A stretch of DNA of 64,000 bases from NCBI GenBank assembly GCA_965661945.1, contig CBFIFP010000001.1:868001-932000 (forward strand), read 5' to 3'. Of the stretch, positions 1 through 9,702 are shown piece by piece. Made by a program: the position numbers and the translations under genes. The notes under the pieces are model-generated. The model made no database searches and was not told where the DNA came from. It saw only the letters and a list, made by a program, of their open reading frames with translations. This stretch comes from JAJRPT01 sp965661945. Lineage in GTDB: Bacteria > Bacteroidota > Ignavibacteria > Kapaibacteriales > UBA2268. Numbering within the stretch: position 1 is the first letter of the stretch; each line of letters opens with the position of its first letter.

Positions 1-1558
1 CTTGAACATTGAAAACCCTTGAACCGTCATTAACTGATGAGTTAAAAGTTAGTTCTCCAGATACCTCAATTTCCCCATTAGCTGGAATAGTTAAAGTACC
101 GTCAATATCAATAATTGCATCTGCATCAAAAGTTAAAACATCATTACCAGTGTTTGTGCCTGCTGTTAATATATCACCTGTTGCAACTCCTAAGAAATTA
201 TTAATAATAATATTTCTATCAGCTTCAATAGTTACAGTATTAGTTGTACCGTCAATCAATAATCCGTAAAAATCTAAAACTTCACCATTTGTAGTGATTG
301 CTTTAGTTCCAGTCATAGTAATTGTACCAGAAGTAGCTGTTACAGTAGTTACATTTGTATTAGCATTAATTACTAAATTTCCACTCATTGTGAAGCCATC
401 TGTTATAGTTATAGCTAAAACAGCATTTGGATCTGCAGCAGGTCCAAAAGTTACATCATCAGCAGTAGTGATACTTGCTGCAGTAAATCCAGTTATACCA
501 CCTTCGATAACGTAGTTTGTTGCAGCGTTAAACGAATAAGTTGCTAAGTCAATAGCACCAGCAACACCATCACCGTCATTAACATTAATAGTTGAACCAG
601 CACTAGTTGTAATCGAACCAGTTCCACTTATGCTGTTAGTAGCAGTAACTTTTAATAGACTTGAAGCTCCAACATTCAAGTCACCAGCAAAGTTTGCTAA
701 GTCACCAACTAAAGTAGTATTTGCCTCAATATTTAATGAACTTCCAGAATTGAAAGTTAAAGTACCATTATTTGTTAATGTTTTATCTGTACCATCTAAA
801 GTAACAATAGCAGCACTATTAACAACAAAAGAAGAACCACTTGCTACTGTCAAATCACCATTGATTGTCATATCAGTATTAGTAGTATAAGAAGAGTTGT
901 TATCAAAAGTAACTGTATTAAGTTCTAATGAACCATTATTTGTAATAGTTCCACCAGTACCTTTGAAATATATATGAGAGTGAGTTGCTGTAGCACTTGG
1001 AATTAGTGTTCCATTGATAGCAAGGTTTCCATATATTTCAAAATTACCATCACCAGCTGCAGCAGGAGTAGTAATAGCACTACTAATAGTAACATTGTGG
1101 AATTGCAATTTTGTTGCATCAGCGTCAGCTCTAAGATTCTCAATAGTGTTAGTAGCACCAGCACCATCGAAAGTCCAAGATAGACGACCTGTTCCACCTG
1201 CATTAGTGTACAAGATTGAACCATTAGTTAATCTTGCAAAATCTCTAATACGCATTGTTCTTGCATTACTTGCATCTGGTCTTAGAACAATATCAGCGCC
1301 ATTCACAATAAGTGAATTTACATCACCATTTGTATTGACATTTACTGTGTAAGCTCCGGCAACAGAAGAGTTGTCAAGAGTTACATCGTCAACATCCGTT
1401 GGAACTGCATCGTTTGACCAGTTGAGAGCATCGTTCCAATTACTTGTACCTGCTCCACCATCCCAGGTAACTGCGGCAGAGTACACATTAATGCTGGAAA
1501 AGCCCAGTAGCATTGCCATGAGCAAGCCAAGCATTATAAGTTTATTTTTAGATTTCAT
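1..1558 (-). CDS. Secreted beta-helix/autotransporter-like repeat protein, 5' part (runs off window)
   Basis: The minus-strand frame is open from an ATG at 1556-1558 to the window edge (519 codons, no stop). It starts MKSKNKLIMLGLLMAMLLG, a clear signal peptide. The mature start holds TWDGGAGTSNWNDALNWS, a motif common at the start of secreted repeat proteins in the FCB group and in autotransporter-type passengers. The rest is low-complexity and rich in T, N, G, S, D and V, with recurring short phrases such as 'GTLTFNSGS' and 'NNGSLELNTVTF'. This suggests a right-handed beta-helix surface or secreted protein. The C-terminus, where a T9SS sorting domain or a barrel would sit, lies outside the window, so the secretion route is unknown. 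Function unknown, probably adhesive or structural. Confidence 0.75.
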   Translation of the reverse strand, partial: MKSKNKLIMLGLLMAMLLGFSSINVYSAAVTWDGGAGTSNWNDALNWSNDAVPTDVDDVTLDNSSVAGAYTVNVNTNGDVNSLIVNGADIVLRPDASNARTMRIRDFARLTNGSILYTNAGGTGRLSWTFDGAGATNTIENLRADADATKLQFHNVTISSAITTPAAAGDGNFEIYGNLAINGTLIPSATATHSHIYFKGTGGTITNNGSLELNTVTFDNNSSYTTNTDMTINGDLTVASGSSFVVNSAAIVTLDGTDKTLTNNGTLTFNSGSSLNIEANTTLVGDLANFAGDLNVGASSLLKVTATNSISGTGSITTSAGSTINVNDGDGVAGAIDLATYSFNAATNYVIEGGITGFTAASITTADDVTFGPAADPNAVLAITITDGFTMSGNLVINANTNVTTVTATSGTITMTGTKAITTNGEVLDFYGLLIDGTTNTVTIEADRNIIINNFLGVATGDILTAGTNTGNDVLTFDADAIIDIDGTLTIPANGEIEVSGELTFNSSVNDGSRVFNVQ

Positions 1559-2168
1559 AACTAAATCCTTTTAGAAATTATTAAAGACATTTAATTTACT
1601 TTTTTAAATATTAATTTTCTTTGCGAAAATTTTTTTTAACGGAGCAGTTTAACTTTTTAAACCGATGCTTATATTAAATGATATTATCCACATACCGGTG
1701 AACGAATATCGGGAAATCCCAACTCTTTCATTAATCCTCCATAATTTTATTCATATAAACACATCCTTTGTGTATTTTTTAATTTTCTTAATTTTCAATT
1801 ACTTAGTCATATTATAGATATACTTTACAAGTTTTTCTACTATTTCAATATAAATATCGACACAAAAACTAAAAACTTTAGTAAAATGGAAAAAAATTTC
1901 CATTTCAGTAAGTTATTAATCACTAATGTACTAAATTAGTCTAATAATAGCCATAAAACACTATATTTTTATGTTTTTATGTCTATTTAACTAAATTCCA
2001 ATTTAATTGCCAAATTTTTCTTTTTCAGTTTCATTTTTTAAATAATGAATAGTTAATGTTTACAATTTTTATGAATTTCTAATTATATTGAGGTGAGTTT
2101 TTTTTCACTCTTGTAACAATTATACTTGCTTGAATATTTTTGGAATATTAAACTCCTTTCAATCCAAT
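1559..2168. other. Intergenic region, about 610 bp, no gene recognised
   Basis: AT-rich spacer between two minus-strand genes. It should contain the promoter of the beta-helix protein and the end of the 1976-residue protein's transcript. I found no convincing RNA, coding frame or strong terminator; the only stem near 2094-2109 is 4 bp long. Confidence 0.5.
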
Positions 2169-5100
2169 TTAATCTTTAATGAACTTTTCAAAAAATACGC
2201 CGTCGTCTGTTTCTAATACCAGAAAATAAATCCCGTTTGTCAAGTTATTATTCAAATAAAGAACATTGTTACCAAGTGTAAAATATGTTTTGATTTCAGT
2301 TGTTAATTGTCCTCTTATATCGTAAACTTTAGCATTTACTTTTATATTTCTTTTAGAGTTTATCTTTATACTATTATTTATCGACTCAAAATTTACTAAC
2401 TTAAATATTTTTTCTTGATTTTGAGTAAATTCAGTAGAACTGCTTAGGTCAATGGCAAAGGGTGAAGTCATATCATAAAGCATCTCTGGATCATCACTCC
2501 AAATCGCTCTAATCATTGCATTATCTGTAATTATACTCGGTATATCCCAATTATAATATCTTGCTGTTGCATTCACATTTCTTGATATATCTAACCAATT
2601 CACTCCACCGTCAAGTGAAAATTGAAGAGTAAACCTGTCAACTCCTGCAGAAGTCCATCTAACTCTTTCATTGCTACCTGCATTCCATTCAGTTGAAGAG
2701 TTTGGCGTATTAATATTTAAAGAGCCATTCAAAACTCTAATTCTATCAGAAATATCAATAATCTCATTTCCACTTAATATTCTAAAATAAAATACATTTG
2801 TATTAGTTCTAGGGAATGTCCAAGAAAATTTTTCACTATCAGCATCTACTCCTTTTTTCACAACCTTCCAACTATCTCCACCATCTTCTGTGTATTCTAT
2901 ATCAATTTTATCATAGCCAGTTGTAGAAAAATAAACCTGAACAAACTCTCCCCCTTTATAAATTCTATCATTCGAAGAAGGACTAACAATCTGCCCAAAT
3001 CTTCTTTCAATTCTAAACGGTTCTGATCTTACAAGTTCTATACTTAAACTTGCATCTATTATTCGAACTCTTGCATTTTCAATCTCATTATTTGGTAATC
3101 TCCATTCAAAGGATTCAGCTTCTTTCGAAAAAACAGAGTCAGTTATTTTCTGCCAAGTTGTTCCATTAAAATATTCAAGTTGAATTGGATTACCTTCGTT
3201 TACCCATTTTAATTCTATTTGCTGACCTACACCAAAATTCTTAGTTCCATCAGGATTAAGCAACCTAACATCAAACTGCTTAATCGGCGAAATAATTTCT
3301 TTAATTCCAAGCGGATTAACATTTTGCCTTTGATTATCATAAACTATCGAGCTATTATGCCAATTAAATTGAATGATAGCATCATCAGTTTTTATTTTGA
3401 ATTGTAATTTACCAAGTGAGCTTGCTATATCTGGCACAAGAGAGCCATTTTTATCTTGTGCCAATACTATTTCAATAGTTCTCATATTTTTATAAGGCAA
3501 AGTTGTATTTTCATTGGGAGCAGAAAAAGAATTTAAATAACCAGCTTCTTGGTTATTACTAAAAAGAATTCCTGAATTATCATAATTTAGATAATCCAAT
3601 TTAAGAGTATCAAAAGTAAAAGCAAATGATGCATTACCAAGATATAAATCAGCGCCGCTTGATTTAATAAAAAACTCCACCGTTGCAATATCATTATTCA
3701 CAGTTGTCTGCGAAGTAATTTCATAAGCAACATTATTTAATAATGAATTAATCTCTTTTGTTTTATTAAATTTATTTAGTCTATTTAATTTATTTATTTG
3801 TTCTTCATTTTTATCATCAAAATCAATTGATGAAGTAAATGTATCAGAATTTCCATATACAAGATAATTATACTCACCCAAAGAACTCACTTTACCAATA
3901 TTGCGTTGAGTAAGTATTCTATCAACGGCATTAACAATTGAATCAGCGTTTAAGTCATATTGAATATTACTTCCACCAGTATTAATAAGTATATCTTGAA
4001 TATCTGTAGAGTCTATTCTTCCATCTTGGTTTGCATCGCCAGCAACCATTGCTGGAAATGGACTTACAACTGCATCAATCAAACCATCGTTGAAATTCAA
4101 ACCAGTTGAAACCCACAAAGCAGAATCTTTAATCGCCTCTCCATTACCAAAAGCAGTATATCTTTGTTGAGTCCAAGGGTTTTCTCCTTCAACAAGAAAG
4201 TTATTATTGCTACCATTCCATGAAGTAAAATCCCAACCGGATTCTATTGCCCAAGTTGATTTATCCTCACCTTTATATTTGAAAGGAGCAGGAAATCGAC
4301 TCATAATTGGAAGGTGGTTAATTTGTTCAACTAAAACCCAATAATTGCCATCATTCACATCAAGAAATAAAAAAGGAAGATTTGCAAAGTTTCTTTGCCC
4401 AGAATTTTGATGAAAAACATTTTGCTCTTCATAGCCCCTAACCGCCTCAGCACTCGCTAATTTTGTTCCAGGTTTTCCGTAATTATCTTCAAGCAAAGTA
4501 ACTTTAATTCCGCCTTCTTCATATTTTGTTTTTATTTGTTCGATTGGCGAAGTTCTGCCACGATGTTTCCCTTCTAGTAACACACGTAAAGTGAAATTCT
4601 CTCCCGGTATTACAGTATAAAGCGGACTCTCGGAACGAACTTGAAAAGGAGTACTTTCAACAACATATCTACTTGTTAATCTGAATCTTAGATTATCTGT
4701 AACAATTGGTAAAGCTCCTTGGTCGATAAATAAATTATCATTATTCAAGTCTGGGTTTGCAATTGAAATATTAACAGAAGCCGCAAAAATTATATTATTT
4801 CCAAATTCTTTAAATCTATAATTATTTGAATCTGGTAATGAAAGCGAATTTCTTGTATTTCCTGTAAAATAATTTGAACCTACATATTGATAAGGTACAG
4901 CGCTATTACCTGCCCCTCCTTTTTCCGAAAATTGAAGCGATGGAGGATTTCCAAATCTCTGCCCAGCGGTAAAGCCATTATTATCTAATCCAAACCCAAC
5001 CCAACGGATTTTTAAATTTGTATTAGTTTGTTTTATAGTAGTAAATTCTTGTGGCTCTACAATTCTCATATATGGCTTGTTACCTGAATAAACTGGATTA

Positions 5101-8099
5101 AACCCAACAAATTCAAACACCATTGAAGAATCTATCGAACCAGGAATTACCTTTGTCCTACCAAATTTATGGAACAAACCTCCATTAAAAGAAAAACTAT
5201 TAATAACATTTAATGTGTCTAATCTTGTAAATCTATCTACCCTTGCGGTTAATGCACCTTGTATAAATTCTGTAACTTTACCATTATTATAATTTCTTTT
5301 TGCAGGGAATCCCCTCCAAAATCTTAACTCCCTAAACTCTCCCTCAAATCCATTACTCCTCTTCCCACCCTGCATTATTGGAGTATATCCAAGATACATT
5401 CTTTTATTATTTAACGTGTCATAATTCAAATCATAAAAATCTTCTTCGCCGAAATCGTTTTCTAATTCAATACCATCTACCCATAATAAATAAGGACTTT
5501 CCTGATTAAATGGATTAAAATAAAAAGCTATATGAACCCAAGCCGTGTCTGTTGTTGTTGAAATCGGCTCTGGAAGTCCTTTATTCGCATCAGATATTGC
5601 TCGCTTTAATTGATTATTGCTATTTCTGTAGGTGAACTCTAATAGCCCAAATTGATTCAATGACAAGTCATATTTAATATCATTTGTTAAAGAATCAAGC
5701 ATTGAAAGAATTGGGAACACACTTTCACTTTCTGTAGGGAATCTATGTGGCTTTATCCAAGTTTCAATAAAAATTCCTTCCTTATTTGGCAGTAATTTAC
5801 TTGTGCTATCTGAATAAATTTTATTACTTTTTGTCTTACGTAATGAAAATTCTCTTGAAACTATAAACTCATCAGTAGTGTTTGAAATAGTTCTTTGATT
5901 ATGATTTTCGTGTCCTGTAATGCGAAGCATCACTCTCTTTTCGTATGGCTCTACATCTCTTAAACTTCCTCCAACATCATTACTTTGGTATGGTTCCCAA
6001 GTTGCTCGGTTATCTTCCACATCAATCGCTCCATTACCACCAAGTTTTAAGCCCTGCTGGTTTTCCACCTGTACCCAAGTTGAGCCGCTATTAGTTGAAA
6101 ACTCTAAATACAAATCTCGTGAAAATCTTTGAGAATTATTCCCCAATCCAAAACTTATAAATCTAATGGGATAGTTCTGACCCTGCTCTATAACTAAGCC
6201 AGTTCCTCTACTCGGAGATGTAATCCTTCCGTGTGGCAAATCTGGAACAAATTTTGGAATCTCGCTTATTTGTGTTCCTACAATATGTTGAAGATTATTT
6301 ATTCCATTCTGAAATTGCGTATTTGTAGCATAATCTTTTAAATCATCACTAAGTTTATAATATAAATCTAAACCGGTTCTTGTATCCGGAAGCTGATTAA
6401 TATCAATTGTAGCTGGATTTATAACTCCGGTAGAATACTTTCTAATTGAATCCTGACCAAAAGCCGTCCTCCATACTTTCACTTCTTTAATTGCACCTGC
6501 GAAGTAATTTTTAGCATCTAACTTATTATTCGGATTAACTCCTACCCAAATTGGATGGTCTGTAATTAATAGTCTGTAATCGTTATTTTTATTAATTATA
6601 TCAGTTGCAACCAACTCGCCATCAACATATAAATATGCAATTGAGTTTTCCAATATTGCCGAAATATGTGTCCAATTTCTTGAAAATCCATCTTCATTAT
6701 CTGAAAATGCACTTGCTTTTATTGGGTCTTCTGCTACAAGATTTACAATATATCCGCCTGCACCCCTATTTTGATTTTCTCTTGCTCGGAAAGCAGGATA
6801 TTTTCCATCCTTCAAATATAAAAGCCAAGCACCTTCTTTACTGCCAAATATTTCAGCTTGATTAGGCCCACCAGACGATGCAACAATTCCAACTTCACCT
6901 GAATTTAATTTAGTTGGATTTACCCATGCTTCAATTGTTAGATGTGTCGGATTTGAAAATGTTTTTTCTGTTTTAAAATATTCATTTGCACCATTCAAAA
7001 AACTTGTGAAATATACTCCCATTGCTTGAGTTTGTGCAGATTCTGAAACAAGATTAGTTTTTTCTCTATCTTCAATATTATCTTCTACACTACCGCTAAG
7101 CATTGAAATTCTTAACTTTACATTGCTATTTCTTTCTCTAATATTTGTTGGTTTTGACCATAAAACTCTCATTGGGTTTCTGTAATTTGATGTTCCAATA
7201 GCTTGCCCAGCAGATGAAGTTATAACTAAAGTTCCAACCCCTGTAGGTCTTGCAATATCACCAGAACGATAAAATACTGAACTACCTAACGCCCGATTAT
7301 TGTGGTCGGCTACTCTTCCTATTTCTTTCCAACTTCCATCATTATATTCAAAACTATATGCAATATTACCGTTTAATATCCCAGGGTTTGCCTGCGGATT
7401 AACCGAACGCTCAAAATAAATTGGATAGCCAACTCCTTGATATGTATTTGCAAGTGATAAGTATGGCTTATCTCTATCAATTACTTGTCCTGTGAATTTT
7501 GGTGATAAAAGCGTTACACCGATAATCGTGAAGTTGCTTGGCTGTTTTAATGTTGCTTTGCTTGTGATATTAGTTGAGTTTACATCAAGAACATTAGTTG
7601 CTGGGTTTGAAGTTAAAAATTTTATTCCTGTTTGAGTGTTAATTGCTGGGCTGTTTATAATATCAAATACAACTTTGCCAAGGAAAGAACCACGTCCTGT
7701 TTGAAGTGGAATGAAACCCCCGCTCCCCATACTGATTAATCTTGCTCGGATGCCAATATTAGTTTGATTATTCAATGCCGATAAACTGGCATATCCATTT
7801 GTGCTGTTGTAAACCGAATTAATTTGAATAAGTGGGTTTGCTTGGTCTATATTACTTGAGATTGAATCAGCAATACCATTCACGGTATTTGTGTTTGGTC
7901 TTAGAAAAGCAGAATTATACTCTAACCAAATTTGTGCATCACCAATAACCGGCGGATTTGGCTTTAGCGATTTAACCCAAATTTCTGCGTGTATTTGGTC
8001 ATATTTGCGACGTTGGACAATATTGAACTCATAGTCTTGTCCTATAACATCAATAGCAAACATAAGCAAAAGCATTGCTATTACTACATTTCTTGACAT
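2169..8099 (-). CDS. Giant T9SS-secreted protein with LamG and dockerin-like domains (1976 aa)
   Basis: The signal peptide (residues 1-20, ending VIGQ) is followed by a cohesin-like beta-sandwich region (about 24-190). Two concanavalin/LamG-type domains follow, at about 358-556 and 746-930; each has 'IEAWV/IETWIKP' near its start and a 'KEVKVWR/RELRFWR' end. A dockerin-like segment lies at about 1350-1402, with two calcium-loop-like stretches, DANQDGRIDSTD and DLNADSIVNAVD. A second cohesin-like region (about 1450-1590) and three roughly 90-residue Ig-like repeats (about 1620-1890, each with a 'GGxxW' or 'NGTTW' core) follow. The last 60 residues (KVYDIRGQLTTEIK...GIYFLVLETDDG...EKFIKD) match a T9SS type A sorting domain. 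It is probably a large cell-surface or secreted glycan-binding/adhesion protein; no catalytic domain was recognised. Its first 21 codons and upstream region are repeated at 16.6-16.8 kb. Confidence 0.85.
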   Translation of the reverse strand: MSRNVVIAMLLLMFAIDVIGQDYEFNIVQRRKYDQIHAEIWVKSLKPNPPVIGDAQIWLEYNSAFLRPNTNTVNGIADSISSNIDQANPLIQINSVYNSTNGYASLSALNNQTNIGIRARLISMGSGGFIPLQTGRGSFLGKVVFDIINSPAINTQTGIKFLTSNPATNVLDVNSTNITSKATLKQPSNFTIIGVTLLSPKFTGQVIDRDKPYLSLANTYQGVGYPIYFERSVNPQANPGILNGNIAYSFEYNDGSWKEIGRVADHNNRALGSSVFYRSGDIARPTGVGTLVITSSAGQAIGTSNYRNPMRVLWSKPTNIRERNSNVKLRISMLSGSVEDNIEDREKTNLVSESAQTQAMGVYFTSFLNGANEYFKTEKTFSNPTHLTIEAWVNPTKLNSGEVGIVASSGGPNQAEIFGSKEGAWLLYLKDGKYPAFRARENQNRGAGGYIVNLVAEDPIKASAFSDNEDGFSRNWTHISAILENSIAYLYVDGELVATDIINKNNDYRLLITDHPIWVGVNPNNKLDAKNYFAGAIKEVKVWRTAFGQDSIRKYSTGVINPATIDINQLPDTRTGLDLYYKLSDDLKDYATNTQFQNGINNLQHIVGTQISEIPKFVPDLPHGRITSPSRGTGLVIEQGQNYPIRFISFGLGNNSQRFSRDLYLEFSTNSGSTWVQVENQQGLKLGGNGAIDVEDNRATWEPYQSNDVGGSLRDVEPYEKRVMLRITGHENHNQRTISNTTDEFIVSREFSLRKTKSNKIYSDSTSKLLPNKEGIFIETWIKPHRFPTESESVFPILSMLDSLTNDIKYDLSLNQFGLLEFTYRNSNNQLKRAISDANKGLPEPISTTTDTAWVHIAFYFNPFNQESPYLLWVDGIELENDFGEEDFYDLNYDTLNNKRMYLGYTPIMQGGKRSNGFEGEFRELRFWRGFPAKRNYNNGKVTEFIQGALTARVDRFTRLDTLNVINSFSFNGGLFHKFGRTKVIPGSIDSSMVFEFVGFNPVYSGNKPYMRIVEPQEFTTIKQTNTNLKIRWVGFGLDNNGFTAGQRFGNPPSLQFSEKGGAGNSAVPYQYVGSNYFTGNTRNSLSLPDSNNYRFKEFGNNIIFAASVNISIANPDLNNDNLFIDQGALPIVTDNLRFRLTSRYVVESTPFQVRSESPLYTVIPGENFTLRVLLEGKHRGRTSPIEQIKTKYEEGGIKVTLLEDNYGKPGTKLASAEAVRGYEEQNVFHQNSGQRNFANLPFLFLDVNDGNYWVLVEQINHLPIMSRFPAPFKYKGEDKSTWAIESGWDFTSWNGSNNNFLVEGENPWTQQRYTAFGNGEAIKDSALWVSTGLNFNDGLIDAVVSPFPAMVAGDANQDGRIDSTDIQDILINTGGSNIQYDLNADSIVNAVDRILTQRNIGKVSSLGEYNYLVYGNSDTFTSSIDFDDKNEEQINKLNRLNKFNKTKEINSLLNNVAYEITSQTTVNNDIATVEFFIKSSGADLYLGNASFAFTFDTLKLDYLNYDNSGILFSNNQEAGYLNSFSAPNENTTLPYKNMRTIEIVLAQDKNGSLVPDIASSLGKLQFKIKTDDAIIQFNWHNSSIVYDNQRQNVNPLGIKEIISPIKQFDVRLLNPDGTKNFGVGQQIELKWVNEGNPIQLEYFNGTTWQKITDSVFSKEAESFEWRLPNNEIENARVRIIDASLSIELVRSEPFRIERRFGQIVSPSSNDRIYKGGEFVQVYFSTTGYDKIDIEYTEDGGDSWKVVKKGVDADSEKFSWTFPRTNTNVFYFRILSGNEIIDISDRIRVLNGSLNINTPNSSTEWNAGSNERVRWTSAGVDRFTLQFSLDGGVNWLDISRNVNATARYYNWDIPSIITDNAMIRAIWSDDPEMLYDMTSPFAIDLSSSTEFTQNQEKIFKLVNFESINNSIKINSKRNIKVNAKVYDIRGQLTTEIKTYFTLGNNVLYLNNNLTNGIYFLVLETDDGVFFEKFIKD

Positions 8100-8215
8100 A
8101 TTTCAACTCAATTTTATAAACAACACTACTAAGATGTCAATTAATGTGCCACTTGTTTTTTTTAGATATTACAAAATTGAGGAATATCTATTGAAAAGTA
8201 AATAGGAGGAAATAC
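8041..8215. repeat. Direct repeat copy 1 (5' end and upstream region of the 1976-aa gene)
   Basis: About 175 bp covering codons 1-19 and the upstream region of the giant protein gene. It recurs at 16627-16803 in the same orientation with roughly 94% identity by eye; differences include 'actactaagatg' versus 'actttaatagg' and one fewer T in a T tract. The two copies bracket the lipoprotein cassette/toxin-antitoxin block. Confidence 0.9.
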
Positions 8216-8230
8216 TGAATTGAAAATAAA

Positions 8231-8264
8231 AAGTGAAAAAAAGGAATTTACCTTTTTTTCACTT
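8231..8264. terminator. Perfect 14-bp stem hairpin, probable terminator of cassette A
   Basis: AAGTGAAAAAAAGG (8231-8244), loop AATTTA, CCTTTTTTTCACTT (8251-8264). It lies just downstream of the cassette A membrane-protein gene on the minus strand. The stem itself provides the T-rich arm; there is no separate long T tract. Confidence 0.65.
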
Positions 8265-8287
8265 GAATAATATTTAAATTTGATTTA

Positions 8288-8704
8288 CTACTTGCTGTTA
8301 AGATTTAAATTCTTTATCTTTTTAACTTTGTCTTTATATTGTTTAATAAAAAAGTAAGTTAAATTCATGTAGTAAATTAAATTTAAACCAACAAATAAAT
8401 AATTTAAAATTTCTTTACTTTCAACTAAAAAATTTAGCAAAAAAGTAATAGAGATTATTACAATTAAAAAACTGTGCACCAAATTTAAATCAAATTCTGA
8501 TGAATCAATTTTATTTTGATTATTATCCAAATTTGAAATTATTTTTAAAATCAAATTCTGAAAAATAATAAAAGAAAACATCACCATTTGACTTTTAAAA
8601 TTTTTGATTTCCAAAACATTTTCTTCAAAAAATGGAATCAAAAATATTTCAATTAATAGTATAATTGAAAATATTTGAATAAGTGTTTTTAATGTATTTT
8701 TCAT
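8288..8704 (-). CDS. Cassette A small membrane protein (138 aa, about four TM segments)
   Basis: Starts MKNTLKTLIQIFSIILLIEIF and has about four hydrophobic segments (near 8-26, 40-58, 76-92 and 103-119), with a basic C-terminus rich in K and N. The start has a good ribosome-binding site (AAAGGATTAATATG) directly after the lipoprotein remnant, so the two genes were probably translationally coupled. Each lipoprotein cassette in the island ends with a small membrane protein in this position, but their sequences differ strongly. I infer an immunity-like or partner role from position only. No family recognised. Confidence 0.65.
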   Translation of the reverse strand: MKNTLKTLIQIFSIILLIEIFLIPFFEENVLEIKNFKSQMVMFSFIIFQNLILKIISNLDNNQNKIDSSEFDLNLVHSFLIVIISITFLLNFLVESKEILNYLFVGLNLIYYMNLTYFFIKQYKDKVKKIKNLNLNSK

Positions 8705-8856
8705 ATTAATCCTTTACCATAAGTCAAAAGCATCCCAGATTGTTTCAACTGCTTCACCAATTCCTTTACCGGCGGTTCCTCTTTACAAGACCATAGAAAA
8801 GTTGATAAAAATATCAAAGAAACAATGCTTAGTTTTTTTATAGTTATGCGTGTCAT
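8701..8856 (-). pseudogene. Cassette A lipoprotein gene, internally deleted and out of frame
   Basis: The start is MTRITIKKLSIVSLIFLSTF followed by LWSCKEEPPV, a lipoprotein signal with its Cys lipobox like the other four copies. Right after the EEPPV codons the sequence jumps to what is, in another frame, the family's C-terminal tail (GKGIGEAVETIWDAFDLW then stop). In the frame that is actually continuous it reads KELVKQLKQSGMLLTYGKGL. The central 200 or more residues are therefore deleted and the joint is frameshifted. The upstream repeats, ribosome-binding site (AAAGGAGATGTT) and downstream membrane gene are kept. It may still make a short lipopeptide. Confidence 0.75.
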
Positions 8857-8910
8857 AACATCTCCTTTAAAAAAGTTTAACAAAAAATTTCAAATATTTT
8901 TAAAAATTTC

Positions 8911-8951
8911 TGCTAAATTAAGCACTGATAAATTAAGCACTGCTAAATTAA
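8911..8951 (-). repeat. 15-bp tandem repeats upstream of cassette A (2 full copies plus a partial)
   Basis: Plus-strand unit TGCTAAATTAAGCAC, repeated at 8911 and 8926, partial at 8941. Each unit has the arms TGCT...AGCA. The array begins 55 nt upstream of the cassette A start codon; equivalent arrays precede all five lipoprotein genes. Confidence 0.85.
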
Positions 8952-9030
8952 TATGCAAGAACTTTTTTTTCACAAAAGAGAAAGTTTTCCACATTTTGTT
9001 GAGATTATTGGGGTTGGGTGGAAATTTTTT
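8952..9030 (-). promoter_or_regulatory. Conserved upstream block of cassette A
   Basis: AT-rich block shared with cassettes C and D, and partly with B and E. It contains TTTTCCACA at 8985-8993 and, in A and C, the same 'ttattggggttgggtggaaa' stretch. On the minus strand a TTGTGA...TATTAA arrangement is promoter-like (16-bp spacer). TTTTCCACA lies 44-45 nt beyond the start of the last repeat unit in all five cassettes. A role as promoter/regulatory region is inferred from this constancy. Confidence 0.5.
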
Positions 9031-9109
9031 TTTAAAATATGGTTATAAAATAAAACATAATTATAATAGTCAATAGCAATAGTAACGCAAAATAAATAAA
9101 AGATAAAAT

Positions 9110-9298
9110 ATGTTAATATTTGATGAAAAAATAGAAGCAAATAAATTAATCTTAAATCTACCAAATGAATTTATTGGTAAAGAGTTGGAAGTGCATATCT
9201 TTAGTAAAAAAGATAAAAACAAAATTAAATTCAAAAATTTAAGATTATTGAAAACAAAAGAATATAAATTTAATCGTGATTTAGCAAATGAACGATAA
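9110..9298 (+). CDS. Antitoxin-like small protein of a VapBC-type pair
   Basis: A 62-aa protein beginning MLIFDEKIEANKLILNLPNE, with a short 'FIGKELEVHIF' segment. Such a segment is typical of small antitoxins that precede PIN-domain toxins in Bacteroidota, followed by a basic, disordered tail. Its end overlaps the start of the downstream PIN gene by 11 nt, the usual antitoxin-then-toxin order. No clear DNA-binding fold can be assigned by eye. It sits in the gap between cassettes A and B of the lipoprotein island and is transcribed opposite to them. Confidence 0.65.
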   Translation: MLIFDEKIEANKLILNLPNEFIGKELEVHIFSKKDKNKIKFKNLRLLKTKEYKFNRDLANER

Positions 9299-9695
9299 AG
9301 TTTTTATTGATTCTAATATCTGCATATATTGCTATTCTGATGATGAATTAGAAAAATCAGAAATTGCAAGAAAAATAATTATTAAAAATAATTCATTTAC
9401 AAGTATTCAAGTATTAAAAGAGTTATCAAATACTTTAATTAAAAAATTCAAATTAGATTTTAAAAATATTGAAAATATTATAAAAGAACAAATTGAATTA
9501 AATAATGTTTATTTAAATAATGAAACAGATATTTTAAATGCTTTAAAAATATCAAATAAATACCAATTTAGTTTTTATGATAGTTTAATTATATCTTCTG
9601 CTATATCTACAAATTCAAATATATTATATTCTGAAGATATGCAACACAATCAGATGATTGAAAGTAAATTAAAAATCATCAACCCGTTTTTATGA
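9288..9695 (+). CDS. PIN-domain ribonuclease toxin (VapC-like)
   Basis: A 135-aa protein with the PIN-domain layout: FIDSNICIYCYSDDE at the N-terminus (first acidic metal ligand D8), a central E in 'QVLKELSNTL', then SFYDSLIISSAISTNSNILYSEDMQHNQ with D residues in the usual third and fourth positions. The length matches VapC toxins. VapC enzymes are Mg-dependent RNases that cut tRNA or rRNA; the target here is unknown. It overlaps its antitoxin by 11 nt. Key acidic residues appear intact, so the toxin is probably functional. Confidence 0.85.
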   Translation: MNDKVFIDSNICIYCYSDDELEKSEIARKIIIKNNSFTSIQVLKELSNTLIKKFKLDFKNIENIIKEQIELNNVYLNNETDILNALKISNKYQFSFYDSLIISSAISTNSNILYSEDMQHNQMIESKLKIINPFL

Positions 9696-9702
9696 TTATC
9701 TC

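Noticed and set aside
1003..1574. Plus-strand open frames within the first 1.6 kb
   Set aside because: They are hydrophobic, repetitive shadows of the minus-strand beta-helix protein, which has a signal peptide and a continuous frame.
2094..2109. Terminator GTGA...TCAC below the giant gene
   Set aside because: The stem is only 4 bp and A/T context makes it likely by chance.
8952..9030. Sigma-54 promoter (TTGCA element) before cassettes A, C and D
   Set aside because: TTGCA is present on the minus strand, but no GG element at the required 10-bp spacing is found, and B and E lack the TTGCA.
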